Positions 33,694 to 43,297 of a DNA stretch of 64,000 nt are shown piece after piece; positions within the stretch are counted from its first letter, which is position 1, and every line of letters begins with the position of its first letter. The position numbers and the translations under genes were made by a program. A model generated the notes under the pieces. The model saw only the letters and a list, made by a program, of their open reading frames with translations. It did no database searches and was not told the origin of the DNA. Location: NCBI RefSeq assembly GCF_039645585.1, contig NZ_CP147915.1:1736001-1800000 (forward strand), written 5' to 3'. This DNA is from Sulfurimonas sp. HSL-1656. GTDB taxonomy: Bacteria > Campylobacterota > Campylobacteria > Campylobacterales > Sulfurimonadaceae.

Positions 33694-34998
33694 ATGCCGA
33701 TGTTGTTTAAAAAACTTTTTTACCTCCTCTTGCCAATCAGTTCGCTCCTCTATGCAATGAGCATGGAGGAGACTGTTGCTCTGGGGCTTACTCACAATCA
33801 GCAGCTTCAATCAGCTGACCTTCAGATATCGCTGGCAGATGAACAAAAGCGAGAAAGCGCATCAAGACATTTCGGGAAGATCGAAGCAGTAGCAAATTAC
33901 TCGCATTACAATACTCCCAGAACGCTTTTTCCGCTCACTCCCGCCGCCATTGCAACAGGTGCGTCTAAAATCGCGACAACCCAGGATCTTTTCTCGGCAG
34001 GGATTCACTACCAGGCTTCGCTATTCAGTGGATATGAACTGCAGGATACTGAAGCGGTCGCCGAGCTTCAAAGAAAGATTGCTTCCTTGAAATATCGTCT
34101 TGCGCGTGAAGAGCTCATCTTCACAATCCGCAGTGCATATATTGACGCCCTTGGCGCACAAGCTAATGCAAAAGCATGGGAACACTATTCCGAAGCAATG
34201 GGAACCCTCTATAGCGCTACGAAAAGAATGGTATCTCTCGGGAAAAAAGCGGAAGTCGAACTTCTAAAAGTCGATGCGGAACGCCTCGGCAGTGAAACCA
34301 ATGCCGAGCTTTTCGCGGCTCAGAGAGAATCCATGGTCGGTCTTTTAACCGTACTGACCGGGGGAACCCGTCCTCTTATACCACTGGAAGATATTCCAAT
34401 CGTTCCGTCCTTGCAATCCCTGAGGGATGCGGCAAGCTCTTCGCGGATACAGATCAACAATCTTCTCATTGACCAAACTGAGAAAAATGAGCACAAAAGC
34501 CACGCGTCCTCACTTCCGCAGGCGGGGATAGAAGGCTACTACGGCTACAGTTTCGGCCCCAATGACCCGACCAATCCATACAGCGGAAACTGGGAACATC
34601 AAGAACTTTGGAATATCGGCCTCAATCTGCAGTGGAACATATTGGATTTCGGGACCAGTTCAGCCAAGCAACAACAAGCCCGTATCCTGAAAATACAGCA
34701 AAAACATTCCAAAGCGCATACCGTACTACAAGTCGAGCAGGATCGCCGTGAAGGGACCATCAGTTTCAATACGGCAAAACGACGGTACGAACTGGCGAAA
34801 AAAGAGTATGCACTCGCACAAAAAACAGAGGAGATCGAGACGCTCCGCTACCAGGAGGGGGAGATCAGCATGAACGATTTCCTGTTACAGAAAGCGAAAA
34901 CCCAAATGATACTGAGTGAAATGATTTCATCGCGATATGCCCTTTTAAAGGCATATTACATCCTCGAATACCTCTATGAACAAGGAGATACACAATGA
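33694..34998 (+). CDS. TolC-family outer-membrane efflux protein
   Basis: The 434-residue protein has a signal peptide cleaved near LLYA and long alternating helices typical of TolC, with two similar halves (MSMEETVALGLTHN start of the first, and QLWNIGLNLQWNILDFG region of the second). It forms the outer channel of a tripartite pump with the two genes that follow. It overlaps the adaptor gene by four bases and begins 40 bases after the kinase gene. Confidence 0.88.
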   Translation: MPMLFKKLFYLLLPISSLLYAMSMEETVALGLTHNQQLQSADLQISLADEQKRESASRHFGKIEAVANYSHYNTPRTLFPLTPAAIATGASKIATTQDLFSAGIHYQASLFSGYELQDTEAVAELQRKIASLKYRLAREELIFTIRSAYIDALGAQANAKAWEHYSEAMGTLYSATKRMVSLGKKAEVELLKVDAERLGSETNAELFAAQRESMVGLLTVLTGGTRPLIPLEDIPIVPSLQSLRDAASSSRIQINNLLIDQTEKNEHKSHASSLPQAGIEGYYGYSFGPNDPTNPYSGNWEHQELWNIGLNLQWNILDFGTSSAKQQQARILKIQQKHSKAHTVLQVEQDRREGTISFNTAKRRYELAKKEYALAQKTEEIETLRYQEGEISMNDFLLQKAKTQMILSEMISSRYALLKAYYILEYLYEQGDTQ

Positions 34999-36053
34999 AA
35001 AAATACGTTTTCTTGCTTATCGCTCTCGCGTTCCTCATCTCGGGCGCATTACTGTTGCTGAACAGAAAAGCGGAAATTACCTCACTGCCAGTTCCGCAAA
35101 AACACATCGCCAATGTTGACATATTTACACCGGTTGACCGGGAGATTATCACTTCATATCCAACACTGGCCCATATCCAGTCAAAGAAACTCTCTAAACT
35201 CGCGACTCGCTACAGCAGTGTCGTCGTCGAAATACCGGTCCATGAGTCGCAACGAGTCAGAAAGGGCGACCTGCTTGTCCGGCTTGATTCTGGCGACGTA
35301 CAAAAAACAATTCGAGCACTCGAAGGCAAAAAAACAACACTTGAGAGTGAAGTGGCAGTACTTTCAAAACGGTTTCATTCAGATGCACTCCTCTTCAAAG
35401 CCGGAGCCATATCCGAAGAACGCTATGATAATTCTCGCCTCTCGCTTGCAAACAAATCCGCCTTGTTGACAGAACTCAATGCCACTCTTCAAATACAGAA
35501 ACAGCAGCTCCCCTATTACGAACTCCGTGCACCGTATGATGGAATCATCGGCACGGTTGATATAGAAATAGGGGATGTCACTGTACCCGGGAAAGGGCTT
35601 ATAGAACTGCACTCGGAACCTAAAATCGCCCGAATCGCTTATCCAACGACCCTTTCCATACCCCAAAATGCCGCTGTACATAGCCATGGCATCTTTATTG
35701 GGAACGTCGTTTCCCGGTATGCCGACGCACCGCAGGGACTTTACGAGGCCGAAATTGCACTGGAACCGAAATCTACATTTGTGCATGGAGAGGCTGTCCC
35801 GGTGACAGTCGAACTTCAAAAGATTATGCATTGCAGTGTCCCGGAAAAAGCATTGTTCAAAAGCGGGAAGTCCCAGACAGTCTTGGAAAACCGCAATGGA
35901 GCATTTGTGCCGTTGGCAGTCGACGTGCTTGCGCGTGACGGGTCTTATGCAGCTGTAGAACCCTGCCCCGAAAGCAGTGTCGCTGTCGCATCTGCGACCA
36001 AATTAGCAGCGCTGGCCCTACAAAACAGCCACGAGGCAACAGAACATCCATGA
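34995..36053 (+). CDS. RND efflux periplasmic adaptor (membrane fusion protein)
   Basis: The 352-residue HlyD/AcrA-like protein has one N-terminal membrane span or signal (VFLLIALAFLISGALLLL) without a lipobox. A biotinyl-lipoyl-like half motif (VRKGDLLVRLDSGDVQ), a coiled-coil hairpin, and a second half motif (ELRAPYDGIIGTVDIEIGD) follow. It links the inner RND pump to the TolC channel. It starts on the TolC stop and ends on the RND start (ATGA in both). Confidence 0.88.
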   Translation: MKKYVFLLIALAFLISGALLLLNRKAEITSLPVPQKHIANVDIFTPVDREIITSYPTLAHIQSKKLSKLATRYSSVVVEIPVHESQRVRKGDLLVRLDSGDVQKTIRALEGKKTTLESEVAVLSKRFHSDALLFKAGAISEERYDNSRLSLANKSALLTELNATLQIQKQQLPYYELRAPYDGIIGTVDIEIGDVTVPGKGLIELHSEPKIARIAYPTTLSIPQNAAVHSHGIFIGNVVSRYADAPQGLYEAEIALEPKSTFVHGEAVPVTVELQKIMHCSVPEKALFKSGKSQTVLENRNGAFVPLAVDVLARDGSYAAVEPCPESSVAVASATKLAALALQNSHEATEHP

Positions 36054-39000
36054 CATCGAATAGCTTTACGGAACGCCTGTTGCGACGTCCCTATTTTATA
36101 TACTCATTCCTGGTGCTCTTTGTCTTTCTGGGACTGGTCGGCTACGGCAAGCTTGACCGCAAGCTCTTCCCCGATTCAAACTATCCGGAAATCGCTGTCG
36201 TGATCGCTTCACCCGGTACGTCTGCCGAAGATATGGCAGCCAATATCGCCGTCCCGGCGGAACGGAAGTTCTATACCATCGACAACGTCCGACGCGTGTA
36301 CTCCTCAACGATTGACGAGGTTACAGTCATCCGTGCGGAATTCGAATATGACAAGGATGTGGACGACGCACTGAACGATGTCAGTGCCGCGTTCTCAAAA
36401 ATCCGTGCTGTACTGCCGACGTCTATACAAGATCCGCAGTTCATTAAAATAACGGCTGCCACGGCCCCGATCATTACTTATGCGCTGCATTCGAAGGATG
36501 ATACGATTCCCTTGGAAGAGATCCGTCGTCTGGCGGAGCGTACAATCAAAAACCGCCTGCTGAAACTTCCAGGTGTTGCCAACGTTGATCTTTTTGGCGG
36601 ACATGAAAAAAGCGTCCGGATTTCGCTCGACAAGCACAAGATGGAACGTTTCGGACTGAAATTGGACAGTGTCATAGGTGCACTCAAAAGCAATGACGCT
36701 GATTTCGCCATCGGCTTTTTGCAAAACGAGGAAACACGATATCTTCTGCGTTCAAGCGGGCAAAGAGAGGAAGTTGAATCGCTGAGGGCACTCCCCATCT
36801 CCGCAAACATTTCCCTTGGAGACATTGCTGAAATCAACTTCGGACACGGCGACAACCACGCCCTCTATTATGGCAACGGAAATGCGGCGATCGCGCTTGC
36901 GGTACAGCGCAATGAAAACGCTGATGTCATCGCCGCTATCGAAACCGTCGAAAGAGAAATGCAGAAAATCGCAATTGAGTTCACAAACCTGCAGATCAGT
37001 GTCACGGATACACAGAAGGATACTATCGTACAGAGTACGACCAATATGTTCGAATCGTTGCGTGATGCGATTATCCTTTCGACACTCGTCGTTTTTCTGT
37101 TCCTCGGAAGTTTCCGACAGATTCTTGTCGTTATGGCGACCATCCCTCTGGTTTATGCCAGTACCGTAGCTCTGATGTGGCTCGTCGGGATCGAGATCAA
37201 CGTCGTTACCATGACGGCGATCATTCTTGCGCTCGGTCTCCTTCTGGATGATACGGTCGTCGTAATGGAAAACATTGAACGCCATTTTAAGACGTTGCAC
37301 GACACCATTAATCAAGCCGTAATTACCGGGACTAAAGAGATAATGTTCGCCGATCTTTCCGGCACGATCACTACCATGATCGCCCTTTCCCCGATGCTTT
37401 TTGTCGGCGGCTACCCGCAAACCGTATTCCAGCCGCTCGTCGGTACGCTTCTGCTTGCTCTGGTCGCCTCCTACATCATCTCCATTACCGCGGTCCCGCT
37501 GCTCTCTTTGAAAATATTGGCCATAAAGCATCCATGGCTGGAAAGAAGTGAAGCTATATTCAACCGCTTCATCATGCGTTTCAATGACCGTGTCCAGTAC
37601 TTTTTTGCCTCTGCAGTCAAACTCGCCCTTCGCTCGAAACTGGCTGCGACCGGTTATGTCATCGTACTGGTTTTGCTTTTCATCATAAGTGCTAGAGGTG
37701 TTATGCCGACTGTCGGGCGTGAACTGATGCCGCCTATGGATACGGGTGCGCTCAAAGTAAATCTGATCATGGATGCGAACCTCCCCATCGAAAAGAGTGA
37801 AGCTGTCATACAGCGCGTCAATACTATTCTTGAAAGCAGCGGGGAACTGCGCTATCTCTCCGCGTCAATCGGTTCTGAAGCAGGTGTTCTCAGCATCGGC
37901 AGCGGAGGCAGCGTAGACCAGCTGTCCGTCACGGCGACGTACGTTGACCGGTTCCATCGTGAAGAAAACATCTGGGAGATCGCTCGCCTTATTCGATCAA
38001 AACTGCAAAAACTGCCCGACGTCAAACAGTTTGACGTCGTCGATTTCGGCGCAACGGCGCTTGCGAATATCCGCGCCAATGTCGATGTTACACTGTTCAG
38101 TGATGACCTGAATGCGCTCGAACAGGCCGGTGATCTTGTCGCAAAGGCACTGTATCAGACACAAGGGCTGGTATCTGTATCAAAAACCTGGGAACGTGAC
38201 AAGAAGGTCTTCGACCTGAAGCTCGATGAGCGAAAAGCACATTATTACGGTACTGGCCGTGAACAGATTGCATCTCAGCTGCAATCACAAATCTATGGTT
38301 CCGCTCTTGCTTCAGTACCGGAAAGCAATATCGAGGATTTAACAGTGTGGATTCAGCTGAAACCGCACCAGCGGGCTTCCTCGATCCAACTTGCCAGTTG
38401 GCTTATTGATACGCCAAAAGGCAAAATCCCTCTTGGTGCTGTCGCTGAAGTTACAGAGCATATCGGTCCATCCCTGATTACGCGTGAGGGGCTACAATAC
38501 ACACTCAATATTTACGGATATCGCGAAAAAGCAGCCATCTCTCACATTATGGATTCCCTGGAAGCGGCTCTCATGAAAATCACTCTCCCTGAGGGTGTCA
38601 CGATGGAGCAGAGTGGTGATATCAAGCAGTTCAAAGATTCTGCAGGACGGATGGTCGTCGCCATAGGGTTTGCAGTTATCCTGATTTTACTGACACTTGT
38701 TGTTCTTTTTGAGTCCCTGAAGCTTTCTTTCATTGTAGTTCTTTCCATCCCGCTGACAATCATAGGAGCATCGTGGATGATGCTATTGATGCACTACCAT
38801 ACTTCAATGCCCGCCATGATGGGCTTTATTCTGCTTTCGGGTGTCATCGTCAATAACGCCATTTTACTGATCCATTTTGCCAAGGATAGGATGACAGCAG
38901 GCCTGAGTGCGGCCGACTCGATGTTGGAAAGTATTCGCATTCGCACACGGCCGGTATTGATGACAGCCTTTGCCGTTTCGGCGGGGATGCTGCCCATAGC

Positions 39001-39142
39001 CCTAGGGAATGCCATAGGGCTTGAACGGCTTGCCCCACTGGGTGCCGTTGCCATCGGAGGTCTGATCGTCGGCACATTTCTAACACTGCTCTTTATTCCG
39101 CTGGTTTTTATATGGACCCAAAGCAAAAAACCACAGAGCTGA
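36050..39142 (+). CDS. RND-family inner-membrane efflux transporter
   Basis: The 1030-residue protein has the RND layout: 12 membrane spans and two large periplasmic loops, with the proton-relay aspartate pair in LGLLLDDTVVVMENIERH (span 4) and the repeated family block SGVIVNNAILLIHFAKD. The second half contains DNDK-like positions modified to VNNA, as in many hydrophobe/amphiphile exporters. The substrate is not apparent. It is the last gene of a two-component-controlled efflux operon from 31955. Confidence 0.9.
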   Translation: MTSNSFTERLLRRPYFIYSFLVLFVFLGLVGYGKLDRKLFPDSNYPEIAVVIASPGTSAEDMAANIAVPAERKFYTIDNVRRVYSSTIDEVTVIRAEFEYDKDVDDALNDVSAAFSKIRAVLPTSIQDPQFIKITAATAPIITYALHSKDDTIPLEEIRRLAERTIKNRLLKLPGVANVDLFGGHEKSVRISLDKHKMERFGLKLDSVIGALKSNDADFAIGFLQNEETRYLLRSSGQREEVESLRALPISANISLGDIAEINFGHGDNHALYYGNGNAAIALAVQRNENADVIAAIETVEREMQKIAIEFTNLQISVTDTQKDTIVQSTTNMFESLRDAIILSTLVVFLFLGSFRQILVVMATIPLVYASTVALMWLVGIEINVVTMTAIILALGLLLDDTVVVMENIERHFKTLHDTINQAVITGTKEIMFADLSGTITTMIALSPMLFVGGYPQTVFQPLVGTLLLALVASYIISITAVPLLSLKILAIKHPWLERSEAIFNRFIMRFNDRVQYFFASAVKLALRSKLAATGYVIVLVLLFIISARGVMPTVGRELMPPMDTGALKVNLIMDANLPIEKSEAVIQRVNTILESSGELRYLSASIGSEAGVLSIGSGGSVDQLSVTATYVDRFHREENIWEIARLIRSKLQKLPDVKQFDVVDFGATALANIRANVDVTLFSDDLNALEQAGDLVAKALYQTQGLVSVSKTWERDKKVFDLKLDERKAHYYGTGREQIASQLQSQIYGSALASVPESNIEDLTVWIQLKPHQRASSIQLASWLIDTPKGKIPLGAVAEVTEHIGPSLITREGLQYTLNIYGYREKAAISHIMDSLEAALMKITLPEGVTMEQSGDIKQFKDSAGRMVVAIGFAVILILLTLVVLFESLKLSFIVVLSIPLTIIGASWMMLLMHYHTSMPAMMGFILLSGVIVNNAILLIHFAKDRMTAGLSAADSMLESIRIRTRPVLMTAFAVSAGMLPIALGNAIGLERLAPLGAVAIGGLIVGTFLTLLFIPLVFIWTQSKKPQS

Positions 39143-39144
39143 TC

Positions 39145-39191
39145 GTCTTGATTGCGTTATAATGTGTACAAGCCGAAGCGACAATCAAGAC
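39145..39191. promoter_or_regulatory. Inverted repeat around a TATAAT box upstream of Crp/Fnr gene
   Basis: GTCTTGATTG at 39145-39154 and CAATCAAGAC at 39182-39191 are perfect 10-base inverted arms, with TATAAT at 39158-39163 between them. The arrangement could be a transcribed hairpin after the RND gene or a widely spaced operator for the next gene. Confidence 0.45.
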
Positions 39192-39217
39192 AACTTGAGA
39201 GATAAAATATTTACCCT

Positions 39218-39829
39218 ATGAACCCATTAAGAGCATTGCCGCTATTTGAAGATCTCAACGAGGAGACCTTCTCAAAACTGACCGAGATCGCGAGACAACG
39301 TAGATTCCAAAAAGGGGAGATACTCTTTTTCGAAGGAGATGCCCCGAATGATCTGGTGGTCCTGACCAAAGGGGTCCTGAAGCTTTTCAAAACCTCCAGC
39401 AGCGACAAAGAAGTTATCTTGCACCATTTTACGCCTGTCTCCCTGGTAGCCGAGGTCGCCGTTTTACATCGCATACCCTATCCTGCCACTGCCGTATTCG
39501 AAGCAGACAGCGAGGTGCTCCTTATTAACTACGACGCTTTCGAGTCAATGTTTCTTAGCAATCCAGAACTTGCCCGTATTCTTCTGCTTTCCTTGAGCAA
39601 GAAGATACGGATGCTTGAATCAGTCATCGAACGCGGCCTGGTGATGGATGCATCCGAACGCGTTATAAACTTTATCCGGAAATCTCCTGAGCTGCTTAAA
39701 ACAATGCGGCATTACGAAATTGCGAATATTCTGAACCTGACACCGGAGACCTTCTCGCGCACACTCAAAAAGTTGCAGCATGAAGGTAAAGTCATTAACA
39801 GTGAAGCGGGGTGGGAGGCTCTCCCATAA
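39218..39829 (+). CDS. Crp/Fnr-family transcription regulator (2), cysteine-free
   Basis: The 203-residue protein has an N-terminal effector barrel (FQKGEILFFEGDAPNDL) and a C-terminal helix-turn-helix (RHYEIANILNLTPETFSR) with the E-T-x-S-R recognition pattern. It contains no cysteine at all, so an iron-sulfur sensing mode is excluded and a Dnr-like heme/NO mode is possible. Its place next to a globin gene and an NO reductase supports that. Confidence 0.88.
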   Translation: MNPLRALPLFEDLNEETFSKLTEIARQRRFQKGEILFFEGDAPNDLVVLTKGVLKLFKTSSSDKEVILHHFTPVSLVAEVAVLHRIPYPATAVFEADSEVLLINYDAFESMFLSNPELARILLLSLSKKIRMLESVIERGLVMDASERVINFIRKSPELLKTMRHYEIANILNLTPETFSRTLKKLQHEGKVINSEAGWEALP

Positions 39830-39840
39830 AAGACAATACT

Positions 39841-40269
39841 TTACGCCGCAGCGTAAAGCTCTTTTTCGCGAGCGATCAGCAAATCACCCAAATAGAAATA
39901 CGCCTCTTTCCAAGCTGTAAGTACCTCGTCGGTGGCTGCATCACCAAGCACATCCTTTACGGCGCCCAGCAGTGAAACACCGACCATCGGATAATATTCC
40001 GGCTTCACACCGGTACGCACATGCGCCTGCGCCATCTTATCCAGTGCATCACCCAGGATATCGAGGCGCTCGATATTGGCGGCATATGCGCCAACTGCCG
40101 CCGCCAGTTTTTTGTGCTGATCAGGAGAAGCATCGCTAAACAGTGCTTTCGTCTCCGGATGGGACTCAAACAAGATCTCGTACATTCTCGCCGTAATCGC
40201 CTCTGCATTTTCTGCGACCGGTTTTGCGGTTGCTTTTACAATCTCAATTGTCTCTTTTGATAGACTCAT
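39841..40269 (-). CDS. Single-domain hemoglobin (Cgb/Vgb type)
   Basis: The 142-residue globin has tyrosine B10 (Y30), glutamine E7 region (Q51) and the proximal histidine H83 in AQAHVRTGVKPEYYPMVG, as in the globin part of flavohemoglobins. It has no reductase domain. In Campylobacter jejuni a similar globin (Cgb) detoxifies NO. AAAGGATTTGAC precedes ATG 40269. It is convergent with the Crp/Fnr gene and next to the NO reductase. Confidence 0.9.
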   Translation of the reverse strand: MSLSKETIEIVKATAKPVAENAEAITARMYEILFESHPETKALFSDASPDQHKKLAAAVGAYAANIERLDILGDALDKMAQAHVRTGVKPEYYPMVGVSLLGAVKDVLGDAATDEVLTAWKEAYFYLGDLLIAREKELYAAA

Positions 40270-40482
40270 GTCAAATCCTTTATATGTCAAAATGTAGCAT
40301 CGATGTTTGATGATTTTATCAGTGATGGCTGTATTTTTATGCAATAAAATTGTATATATTTTATGCTATAATCTTAATATTTTCTTAAATAACGCCAAGG
40401 GAAAGACTGGCGCGAATGTCAGTTGTTGAAGTTAAAAAATGATGGGTACTGTCCGACAGATAAGCATTTAACTGCAAGGGGT

Positions 40483-42717
40483 CTAGCCCCTATGCAGCAC
40501 CTTGCTGAAATAGATTTTTCTCGTTGTATCATAGAGAATGACCAATCCTCCAAGTATCATCATACCGTCTGGAAGAATGCGGAACCACATCCATCCGCTG
40601 AGCGCCTCGATCGTTTCACGGCTTCGTGCTGCGTAATAACCAAATTCATGTGCAGTCGACGTCTGTTCAAATCCTATGATCAATGTCGGCAGCGCATAAA
40701 GCACCACCCCGACGGTCAACAGCCAAAATCCCCAAAGGCTAGGCCGATCATCCCATTCAAGATTCTTTGCCAGTGCATTGGCGCGTGCCGTCATATAGAT
40801 AAACGCTATCGCTATGTATCCGAAGGCCCCGAGCAGTGCCACATGCCCATGCGGCATGATCAAGTAGGTGCCGTGAGAGTAATAGCTGATTGTGGGCGTA
40901 TTGATGACCATACCCAAAAAGCCAGCACCAAACCAGTTTAGAAACGCCGAACCCGCAAGCCACAGGAATGGTACATTGAAGACGAATTCCTTTCCAAGGC
41001 TCTTAATATGACTACGCTCTTTGATTGCCTCGATCATCAGAAGCGCAAGCGGCAGCGGCTCCATCGCCGAAAAGATGCCTCCTACAGCGATCCAGTATTC
41101 GTCAAGTCCCTGCCACCAGTAGTGATGTCCGACCCCGAGCGTACCGCTCATCATGATCAGTCCAAGCTCAAAAAGCATCACGCGTTCTGCCGTACGTTTC
41201 GAAACCAGCCCAAGCGCTACGGTCAAGAATGCCAACACACCCGCTGCGAAGAGTTCAAATGTCAATTCAACCCAGAGGTGAACAACCCACCATCGGTAAT
41301 AATCGTCAACAGTGTAGTTAGGCATGATATCTGTTAATGGCATCATCCCCGCGATATAAAGTGTTGCAATTCCGAAAGCCGACCAGATAATGGTGCCGAC
41401 GAGCAGGTTGTTCTTGCGTGCCTTGCGAACAGTAGAGTAAACCATACCGAACCAAAGTACGAGACCGATAACAAGACCGATATCCCAGACCCGTCCCAAA
41501 TTAAGTAGCTCTCGCCCTTCGTTTCCGAACCAGAACCAGACATCACGCATCTGGCCGGTCGCACCAAGATATATCCCTATAAGACCGCCACCGCCGACAA
41601 CTAGCAAGGCAACCCATAACACGTCCACGAGTCTGGGGAATTTCAGGTCTTCTCCGCCGACAAGCGGCGCGATCAAGAGACCGCCCACCAACCAGCCAAC
41701 GGCTACCCACACAATGGCGAGATTGGTATGCAGCGCACGCATGACATTAAACGGAAGAATGTCCTGGGATAGAATAAAGTTTTCCGTCGGATCGACATAA
41801 ATATGTGCCAAATACCCGCCGAGGACAAGCTGAAGCAGGATAAAGAGCGCCACTATCGGGACGTACTTGAGAAGTTTTTCCTGCGATGGAAACAGCTTCG
41901 TGATCTTAAGCGCCGGCTCGAGATGTTTCTCTTCATCCGCTTCGCCTTTGAACAAAAATTCGTATGCCAGATAAATGACACCGATCGTCATTGCCCACAA
42001 GATCAAAAATTCCCAAAGTGAATAAAAATGTGATACCCATTGAACATCCTGATCAATGAGCGGTTCAGATGGCCAGTTATTTGACCAGGTCCGGTCCGTA
42101 CCCGGGCGCAAGGAAGATGCGACCAATTGCGACCAGTCGACAAAAGCGGCAATTTTTTTCGCTTCATCTTGGCGGATAACGCCCGCACGCCATGCGCGTT
42201 CATGGTCACCGTTGACAAGAAAGTTCACGAGGTAATCTACGTTATGCTCATAGGCTTTGGCCGAGGCCTCCGTATAAACGACACCTGCTTCATCAAGCAA
42301 TGTCTGTTTTTTGAAGTCGCGTATGGTACGTGCTTTTACACCAGCCAACTCCATATCATCAAGTCTATCCAATGGCTTGCCGAACAATGAACGCGCATAG
42401 GACCTATATAGTGATTCAGCCCGCTTATGCATAAACTCCGTTGAGAAATCCGGACCGAGATAGGCACCCATACCAAGCAGCGTGCCGTAATCCATTAAAT
42501 CAAACTGCTGAAAGTAGCCTTTGCCGGCGACGACGTCATCATAGGTATAAAGTACTTTTCCGCTCTTGCTGACCACCTGTTTGGGAATCGGTGGCACCTC
42601 TTTTTGCAATGTTGCCGTGTAATAAATCAGTATCGTGACCATGAAGGTACCGATAATCCAGAAAAAAGCATACAAACTCTTTCTGCTCATCAGTTTTTCC
42701 ATAAACGATGTTTCCAT
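40483..42717 (-). CDS. norZ: Quinol-dependent nitric oxide reductase (qNor)
   Basis: The 744-residue single-subunit enzyme reduces 2 NO to N2O with quinol. An N-terminal span is followed by a large periplasmic domain of about 180 residues, then about 13 spans. Metal ligands are visible: H480 and E484 in VHLWVELTFE, H531 and H532 in GVGHHYWWQG, the glutamate in SAMEPLPL, and H623/H625 in MPHGHVALLG. The set matches qNor and not cytochrome oxidase. The ATG at 42717 has good distance from AAGGAG. An Fnr-type box lies 71 bases upstream. Some authors call the gene norB or norZ. Confidence 0.92.
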   Translation of the reverse strand: METSFMEKLMSRKSLYAFFWIIGTFMVTILIYYTATLQKEVPPIPKQVVSKSGKVLYTYDDVVAGKGYFQQFDLMDYGTLLGMGAYLGPDFSTEFMHKRAESLYRSYARSLFGKPLDRLDDMELAGVKARTIRDFKKQTLLDEAGVVYTEASAKAYEHNVDYLVNFLVNGDHERAWRAGVIRQDEAKKIAAFVDWSQLVASSLRPGTDRTWSNNWPSEPLIDQDVQWVSHFYSLWEFLILWAMTIGVIYLAYEFLFKGEADEEKHLEPALKITKLFPSQEKLLKYVPIVALFILLQLVLGGYLAHIYVDPTENFILSQDILPFNVMRALHTNLAIVWVAVGWLVGGLLIAPLVGGEDLKFPRLVDVLWVALLVVGGGGLIGIYLGATGQMRDVWFWFGNEGRELLNLGRVWDIGLVIGLVLWFGMVYSTVRKARKNNLLVGTIIWSAFGIATLYIAGMMPLTDIMPNYTVDDYYRWWVVHLWVELTFELFAAGVLAFLTVALGLVSKRTAERVMLFELGLIMMSGTLGVGHHYWWQGLDEYWIAVGGIFSAMEPLPLALLMIEAIKERSHIKSLGKEFVFNVPFLWLAGSAFLNWFGAGFLGMVINTPTISYYSHGTYLIMPHGHVALLGAFGYIAIAFIYMTARANALAKNLEWDDRPSLWGFWLLTVGVVLYALPTLIIGFEQTSTAHEFGYYAARSRETIEALSGWMWFRILPDGMMILGGLVILYDTTRKIYFSKVLHRG

Positions 42718-42735
42718 CATCAACTCCTTAAATCA

Positions 42736-42747
42736 TACCTATAGGTA
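42736..42747. promoter_or_regulatory. Short palindrome in the qNor leader
   Basis: TACCTATAGGTA is a perfect 12-base palindrome, 19 bases before the qNor start. The Rrf2 gene immediately upstream makes an Rrf2 operator possible. Confidence 0.4.
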
Positions 42748-42787
42748 GTATTTAATGGAACTATAATGCTTTGCCAATTTCACTGCA

Positions 42788-42801
42788 TTGATATCGATCA
42801 A
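42788..42801. promoter_or_regulatory. Fnr-type box upstream of qNor gene
   Basis: TTGATATCGATCAA is a perfect TTGAT-N4-ATCAA inverted repeat, 71 bases before the NO reductase start and after the Rrf2 stop. Confidence 0.72.
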
Positions 42802-42818
42802 GATCGGGAATGTTTTAT

Positions 42819-43208
42819 CTAGGAGATACTGCTAAGCGTTGTTTCTTGAAGCATTCTGCGGATCTGCTCTCTGGGCTTTGCCCATTGCTCATGAAGAGCA
42901 CACGGTTTATCTGAATCACACCTGTCACGGCCCATGATGCAGTTGACGTAATTATATCCGGGCTCCACAGCTTCAACAATGTCGCTGAGCATGATCGTTT
43001 CGGCCGAACGCGAAAGACGATATCCGCCCTCTCTTCCCTGCTCGGTGATTACCAGATTGGATCGGTACAGCATTCGAAGTGTTTTGGAGGTATATTGAAA
43101 TGGTATGTTTAGGCGTTCATGCAATGTCTTCACACTGACAACACTTTTTGCGCTGGCGAGCTGGGCCATGATAGACAATGCATATTCAGCTGTTTTACTC
43201 AGTTTCAT
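42819..43208 (-). CDS. Rrf2-family regulator (NsrR/IscR-like)
   Basis: The 129-residue protein has the Rrf2 winged helix (KLSKTAEYALSIMAQLA ... REGGYRLSR) and a three-cysteine motif in NCIMGRDRCDSDKPC, which can bind an iron-sulfur cluster. NsrR, an NO sensor, uses similar cysteines. Here the spacing is C-x6-C-x5-C. Placed directly before the NO reductase gene in the same direction, it is a candidate NO-responsive repressor of that gene. Confidence 0.85.
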   Translation of the reverse strand: MKLSKTAEYALSIMAQLASAKSVVSVKTLHERLNIPFQYTSKTLRMLYRSNLVITEQGREGGYRLSRSAETIMLSDIVEAVEPGYNYVNCIMGRDRCDSDKPCALHEQWAKPREQIRRMLQETTLSSIS

Positions 43209-43297
43209 GGTTTCTGATTATACCGAAGAGACTCACCTGCATATAATCTTTTTGCTTTTCCTAACAATCACCTATGCTGCAGCGTCGCAGGCTCTTC

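Noticed and set aside
40483-42717. Possibility that the NO reductase is an NO dismutase (NOD)
   Set aside because: NOD proteins lose key qNor ligands, but here H480, E484, H531, H532, H623 and H625 and the second glutamate are all present.
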